64,000 bases of DNA, taken from Arthrobacter sp. Soil782 (GTDB lineage Bacteria; Actinomycetota; Actinomycetes; Actinomycetales; Micrococcaceae). The stretch's first letter is position 1, and every line of letters starts with the position of its first letter. Below are positions 60,150-64,000 of this stretch, one piece after another. The stretch spans positions 186,001-250,000 of the forward strand of contig NZ_LMSO01000008.1 in NCBI RefSeq assembly GCF_001428435.1, given 5' to 3'. Under the pieces are notes generated by a model. That model made no database searches. It saw nothing but the letters and a program-made list of their open reading frames with translations, and had not been told where the DNA came from. The position numbers and the translations under genes are program-made.

Positions 60150-60431
60150 CTACTGGTTCCGTTCCGAGCGGCGATTGATTCGCCGCGCCAGATCGACAAC
60201 GGCGCCGCCTCCCAGGACGATCGATCCTGCGACCGCGGCAAGCATGAGGTAGAGCCACACAACGCTGCCCACGGCGTTCTCCGGGACGCTCAGCATCTCG
60301 AACCACTCCAACGACCCGCCGATCCAGAAAGCTGCCACTGCGATCAGCACTATCACTGCAGGTGCACAATCCCAACGCAGAATCCCGCTTGCCTTTGTCT
60401 TGACTGTCTCCTCGAGTTGCTGCGTTCCCAT
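60150..60431 (-). CDS. Small membrane protein, two transmembrane helices
   Basis: The 93-residue frame (MGTQQLEETVKTKAS) has two hydrophobic helices (APAVIVLIAVAAFWIGG and VWLYLMLAAVAGSIVLGGGAVV) and a basic end (RRINRRSERNQ), a common layout for small actinobacterial membrane proteins. No family recognised. The ribosome site is weak. Confidence 0.6.
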   Translation of the reverse strand: MGTQQLEETVKTKASGILRWDCAPAVIVLIAVAAFWIGGSLEWFEMLSVPENAVGSVVWLYLMLAAVAGSIVLGGGAVVDLARRINRRSERNQ

Positions 60432-60551
60432 GAGTCCAGTATTGAACAGCTAGCTGAGCATTCCGAGTCATGTCGTCGTGTCGTTAGCTAATCGGGACAG
60501 GTCCGTTACCCGGCGTTGATCAATACGTCGGTTCTTACCTCGGAAGAGGGG

Positions 60552-61682
60552 TCAGGCAGGCATTCCTGAGAGGAAAGTGCGTTTGCCAAGACGCTCCTCA
60601 AGCTCGCTGAACCACGTAGATGCCATGTCCCGGTAGGGCGGCCTGAACGCATAAACGCAGGCCAGCCGAAGAGCTGTCGCTGCAGCATAGGCCTCAAACC
60701 GCGGGAAAGGTACCGCCAGGACCTCGGCCACTTCGCGGATATAGTGACCGCCAACGGCCGCGGTGCCAACGGGCAACAGTCCCTGGGCCTCCCGGAAATC
60801 CAAATGAATCGCCAGGTTAGCGAGGTCGAGCGCAGGCTCAGCGAGGGCAAGTGTGTCGCAATCAATGATTCCCACCGACCGGGTCCCCGGGTCCACTAGA
60901 ACCTGTTTGTCGTGCAGGTCACGGTGCGCAAGTCCGGCGGGCGAGGAACTATTGAGCAGGGACGTGCCGACCGACGCCGATACGCGGCGAAGTCGGTCCT
61001 CCGATACACCTAGAGCATCGAACCCGACTGCCAGTCCAACCCACCGTTCGAGGGTGCAAACTTCATCCTGCGCTGAATGAATCCGAGCGGCAGCGGAAGG
61101 TTCGTTGCTGATTGACGTGCCGACGAATCCGGGCCATCGGTTTGCCCAGAGTGCCCAGGCACGGCTCCACGCGTCCAGCGGCCTGGAGCCATGGTCGGAT
61201 CCGACACCGGAAGCCGACCAAGTGCCGGCGTCCAGACCTCTACCCAGATCGTGCAGGCTAACTCCGGGTACGGCAGATAACGTGATGCTGTGCTCACTGG
61301 CAGCTACGACATCGGGCGCAACAACTCCGGATCCAGCCAGCCCGGCAGCAACCGCCAGATGTGCGTCTCTGACAGCGGCTGCCTTCCCACCCGCAAGAAA
61401 CTTCGTGTACCGCCCGTCGGTGCGCACGACGGCGCGCCGCTTCAAACGGTGCACCAGCAGTTCTCCTGAAGGACCGGCATCCAGCCCGGGCAGTGCGCGA
61501 TCGTCGCGAAACGGCACCAAGGACGCGCGGCCCTCGGCATCGATGCGGCCGGCACGGATCCGACCAGTTCGCGGTTCCCGGCCTTCGATGACCAGACTCC
61601 CGTCACTGCGGGGCCAGGCGCGGTGGATACGAACCGGCGGACCGCCGTCGTTCGGCAACTCAACCGGTATGTGCATCACCAC
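60552..61682 (-). CDS. APH-family phosphotransferase-like protein, second of a pair
   Basis: The 376-residue product is an aminoglycoside phosphotransferase/choline kinase-fold protein. The catalytic loop is AHRDLHDKQVLVD (HxD), and the metal-binding aspartate lies in GIIDCDTLALAEPALDLANL. The N-terminal half includes short repeats of a beta-strand type (VIEGREPRTGRIRAGRID, LLVHRLKRRAVVRTDG) before the kinase part. The start overlaps the neighbouring kinase by seven bases. Such kinases phosphorylate sugars, antibiotics or lipid head groups; the neighbours suggest a biosynthetic glycoconjugate role. Confidence 0.85.
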   Translation of the reverse strand: MVMHIPVELPNDGGPPVRIHRAWPRSDGSLVIEGREPRTGRIRAGRIDAEGRASLVPFRDDRALPGLDAGPSGELLVHRLKRRAVVRTDGRYTKFLAGGKAAAVRDAHLAVAAGLAGSGVVAPDVVAASEHSITLSAVPGVSLHDLGRGLDAGTWSASGVGSDHGSRPLDAWSRAWALWANRWPGFVGTSISNEPSAAARIHSAQDEVCTLERWVGLAVGFDALGVSEDRLRRVSASVGTSLLNSSSPAGLAHRDLHDKQVLVDPGTRSVGIIDCDTLALAEPALDLANLAIHLDFREAQGLLPVGTAAVGGHYIREVAEVLAVPFPRFEAYAAATALRLACVYAFRPPYRDMASTWFSELEERLGKRTFLSGMPA

Positions 61683-62872
61683 AAAACCTCTTCAATCATC
61701 GTGAGACGGCGGTCGACCTGCTGCCGCCAATCTGGTGCGCAGGCACGGAAGGGCTCGCGAAGCCGATTCAGCAGGTGAAAGGCGGTCCACGCCACTGTCT
61801 CGGAGTCATGTACCGTGGCAGGCCCGGTGCCGTACCCATTGAGCAGGGCAGCCGTTCGCGGCAGCCCGAGGACGGTGCGGCCGTCGGCCCTGGGGGACTC
61901 CAGCGCCTCGGCGGCGGCGAAGCTACCCAGGTCGGACGCTGCGGCACCGTAAGTGCTCCACTCGAAGTCGATCAACCGTACCTGCCGGCCGTCCACGAGC
62001 ACCTGGTCGGCCGAGAAATCTCCGTGGATTAACGCAGCCCTGCCCGGCCGGCGCAGCAGGGCCTCCAGCTCCGCGGACACTCGCTCCAGGCGACCCCCGT
62101 TTTCCGGTATCAGCTCGGCATTCTCACGGATGAGTGAACGAAGCCGTCCTGCAGGTGCTCGCCACGCGTGCGTCTTGTGGATCGGTGCTTGATCGTGCAG
62201 TAGGGCCAGCGCTTTACCCGCGGACCGGGCGGGCAGTTCCGCAACCTGAAGCGGGACGGTGCTGAGGTCTCCGGAGCCGTACCACGGCAGGTACTCAAGA
62301 TGCTTGGAGGTAGGTAGGCCCGGCGGCAACAGTGCCGAGTCGAGGGGAACGACGACGGGCACCCCGCCATCCGCCAGTTCAGAGAGCAATCCGGGGGTAA
62401 TAGAGTGTCCGCCCGCACTCGCCCTTCCTATGAGACGCGGGATGCCAGCGGCGTCCACGCTGAACACCAGGCGCCGGAACGGGTTGTACTTGAGCACTCC
62501 GAAGCCCGGCGACGGCACCTCCAGGCCAGCCCGCCTGAACCCACGAAGCACCGGGTACAAGCGCGGATCCAGCGCGATCGGCCCGCTTGCCAATATTCCG
62601 TCATCAAGTGCGAAGCGCTCCCACTCCACATCCTGAGTGAGCGCGCGCCGGAAGGTTTTCTCCAGCTTCACCGACGAATCGGTGCTGTACATCGCCAGCC
62701 AGCGGACGCCGCCGTCGTCATCGTGGAGACGCGCGACCGCCGACCTGCCGCGCTTCCAACGCAGGTGAGCGGCACGCACCGGACGGTTGAACAGGGAGCT
62801 CAGCGCGTCCGGATCGAAGAGCAACTCGAGTGATCGGAGGTGGGAGTCAAGCGGAGTACGCAGGCTGCTCAT
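61676..62872 (-). CDS. APH-family phosphotransferase-like protein, first of a pair
   Basis: The 398-residue product begins at ATG 62872 and overlaps the stop of the ABC gene by four bases. The kinase core shows LIHGDFSADQVLVDGRQVRLIDFEWSTYG: HGDFSxDQ is the catalytic loop and DFEW the metal site. Upstream LGVLKYNPFRR-type and lysine-containing strands suggest the ATP-binding lobe. The pair of divergent-sequence kinases in tandem is unusual and may act on one substrate. Confidence 0.85.
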   Translation of the reverse strand: MSSLRTPLDSHLRSLELLFDPDALSSLFNRPVRAAHLRWKRGRSAVARLHDDDGGVRWLAMYSTDSSVKLEKTFRRALTQDVEWERFALDDGILASGPIALDPRLYPVLRGFRRAGLEVPSPGFGVLKYNPFRRLVFSVDAAGIPRLIGRASAGGHSITPGLLSELADGGVPVVVPLDSALLPPGLPTSKHLEYLPWYGSGDLSTVPLQVAELPARSAGKALALLHDQAPIHKTHAWRAPAGRLRSLIRENAELIPENGGRLERVSAELEALLRRPGRAALIHGDFSADQVLVDGRQVRLIDFEWSTYGAAASDLGSFAAAEALESPRADGRTVLGLPRTAALLNGYGTGPATVHDSETVAWTAFHLLNRLREPFRACAPDWRQQVDRRLTMIEEVLW

Positions 62873-64000
62873 GGCACGCTCCCAGCCGGCACCGTTGCGG
62901 TCGTACGGTTCTGTGCGGAAGCGCGTTGCTCCTCGACCCAGCGTGCAAACAGCGGGTAACGCAGCAGCTCCTCCGGTGATCCGTCCAGCAGCACCCGCCC
63001 GTCCTGAAGCCAGAGCACGCGGTCGCTCTGCAACGCCACGGACGCCTCATGGGTCACCGCTACGGTGGTTCGTCCCGCGCTGAGCGCCGTCAGGGCGCCG
63101 AGAACCTCGGTCCGCGCGTCATGGTCCAGCCCTGTCGTCACTTCATCGAGGAGCACCACCGGTGCATCGCGCAGGATGGCGCGGGCAATCGCGATACGTT
63201 GCCGCTGCCCCCCGGAGAGAGTCCCGCCGCGCTCGCCGACAGTCGTGTCGTAACCCTTGGGGAAGCTGGTGATGAAACCATGGGCCTGCGCCAGGTGCGC
63301 TGCCCGCTCAACCTCGCCGTCCGTCGCTGACAGGCGCCCGAAACGGATGTTCTCGCGGATACTGCCGGTAAACAGGACCGCCTCCTGCAGGACGAGGCTT
63401 ACGTTCGATCGGAGGGAAGCGAGTGTGATGTCGGTGAGGTTCACGCCGTCGAGGCGCACTGAACCGCGCTCCGGATCCATAGTGCGCACCAGGAGGGACA
63501 GCAGTGTGGACTTGCCGGATCCGGACGGTCCCACGATGGCCGTGGTGTGGCCCTCCTGCAGGCATAGGGTGAGATCGGACAGGACCACCCGCCCCTCATA
63601 GGATGCCGAGACGTGGCGGAACTCGAGCTCACCCCACACCTTGCCCAGCGGAAGGGCCGTAGGGGAGTCGGTGATGTCCACCTCCTCGTCGAGCAGTTCG
63701 GCCACGCGCTCGCCGGACGCCGTGGCGCGCGCGATCCGGCCGGTGTACTTCGCGAGGTCCCGTAACGGCTTCAGGGCAGTCTTCAAATACATCAGGAAGA
63801 GCACCAGGTCACCCGGCGTCATGGCTCCCTGAACCACCCGCCACCCGCCCCCGGCAAGGACGACGGCGGTCGCGACGCCCACAATCACATCCGTCCTTCG
63901 CTCCAGGGCGGCTGCGAGGCGGCGGGACCTCACGCCCTCCTTGAGCGTTTTCTGGTTGCTGCTGCCGAACCGGTCGGACAGCGCCCGTTCCAGGCCGTAC
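62869..64000 (-). CDS. ABC exporter, fused membrane and ATPase domains, 5' end outside window
   Basis: The frame is open to the right edge (upstream codons YGLERALSDRFG), so the start is missing. The visible part has the last membrane helices (DVIVGVATAVVLAGGGWRVV, GDLVLFLMYLKTALKPL) followed by the nucleotide-binding domain: Walker A GPSGSGKST, LSGGQRQR, Walker B VVLLDEVTTGLD and H-loop VTHEAS. This is a type IV (homodimer-forming) exporter. Its downstream partners are two phosphotransferase-like genes; a lipid-linked or glycosylated compound is the likely cargo. Confidence 0.9.
   Translation of the reverse strand, partial: YGLERALSDRFGSSNQKTLKEGVRSRRLAAALERRTDVIVGVATAVVLAGGGWRVVQGAMTPGDLVLFLMYLKTALKPLRDLAKYTGRIARATASGERVAELLDEEVDITDSPTALPLGKVWGELEFRHVSASYEGRVVLSDLTLCLQEGHTTAIVGPSGSGKSTLLSLLVRTMDPERGSVRLDGVNLTDITLASLRSNVSLVLQEAVLFTGSIRENIRFGRLSATDGEVERAAHLAQAHGFITSFPKGYDTTVGERGGTLSGGQRQRIAIARAILRDAPVVLLDEVTTGLDHDARTEVLGALTALSAGRTTVAVTHEASVALQSDRVLWLQDGRVLLDGSPEELLRYPLFARWVEEQRASAQNRTTATVPAGSVP

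Noticed and set aside
58865-60262. 465-codon open frame on the minus strand
   Set aside because: Most of it is antisense to the well-supported ugd gene and has the composition of a GC-rich shadow frame. Only the part near 59860-60091 shows family resemblance and is reported as a remnant.

Overview
The window looks like a chromosome segment of a high-GC actinobacterium of the Micrococcaceae, most like Arthrobacter. The grounds are the GC-rich codon use with many GTG/TTG starts, and a familiar Arthrobacter-type gene order: gltX with tRNA-Gln and tRNA-Glu, then IclR, leuC, leuD, murA, plsC, gpsA, ddl, DUF3515, thiL, DAK-domain gene, recG and rsmD. This assignment is made by eye from the sequence; no database was searched.

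Layout. 1-5.3 kb: the end of a very large secreted peroxidase-like/RTX/FN3/VCBS protein, a SARP-type regulator and a small membrane-anchored protein. 5.4-7.5 kb: methionyl-tRNA synthetase and a small unknown gene. 7.5-12.8 kb: a minus-strand histidine kinase, response regulator, ABC ATPase and FtsX-type permease set. 12.8-16.4 kb: a secreted GH16 enzyme, leuB and ilvE. 16.5-22.6 kb: a likely cyclic-di-GMP-controlled polysaccharide locus (GGDEF-EAL protein, STAS-like protein, processive GT2 synthase, and a divergent GH18 enzyme with two CBM5/12-like modules).

22.6-25.6 kb holds the most striking part. Two paralogous modules stand side by side, each a cytoplasmic TPR-type protein transcribed away from a tiny secreted peptide gene. 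The first peptide carries three tandem copies of KVGNWPDGT; the second, only 47 residues long, ends in DDWPH. Signal peptides, ribosome binding sites and TATACT -10 boxes are similar in both. The arrangement resembles a Rap/Phr (RRNPP-like) peptide signalling system, which to my knowledge is characterised mainly in Firmicutes. I propose it as a candidate undescribed actinobacterial system.

25.7-36.2 kb: fumarylacetoacetase-family hydrolase, gltX, HAD phosphatase, two tRNAs, a pair of membrane dynamin-like GTPases, DUF1697, and the IclR-leuCD divergon with overlapping inverted repeats. 36.3-53.8 kb: envelope and housekeeping genes (murA, plsC, gpsA, ddl, LCP, DedA, thiL, DAK, recG) interrupted by accessory genes (LacI and aldose 1-epimerase; MmcQ/YjbR and MFS; MFS, MarR and GAF-ANTAR).

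53.8-64 kb: small stress-type genes (GNAT, PRC-barrel/DUF2382), a class E/F-like sortase paired with an alanine-rich coiled-coil protein that has a possible unusual sorting signal, rsmD, and then an apparent polysaccharide or glycoconjugate region: UDP-glucose dehydrogenase behind three 11-bp-spaced TCATCT repeats, two overlapping phosphotransferase-like genes, and an ABC exporter that runs off the right edge.
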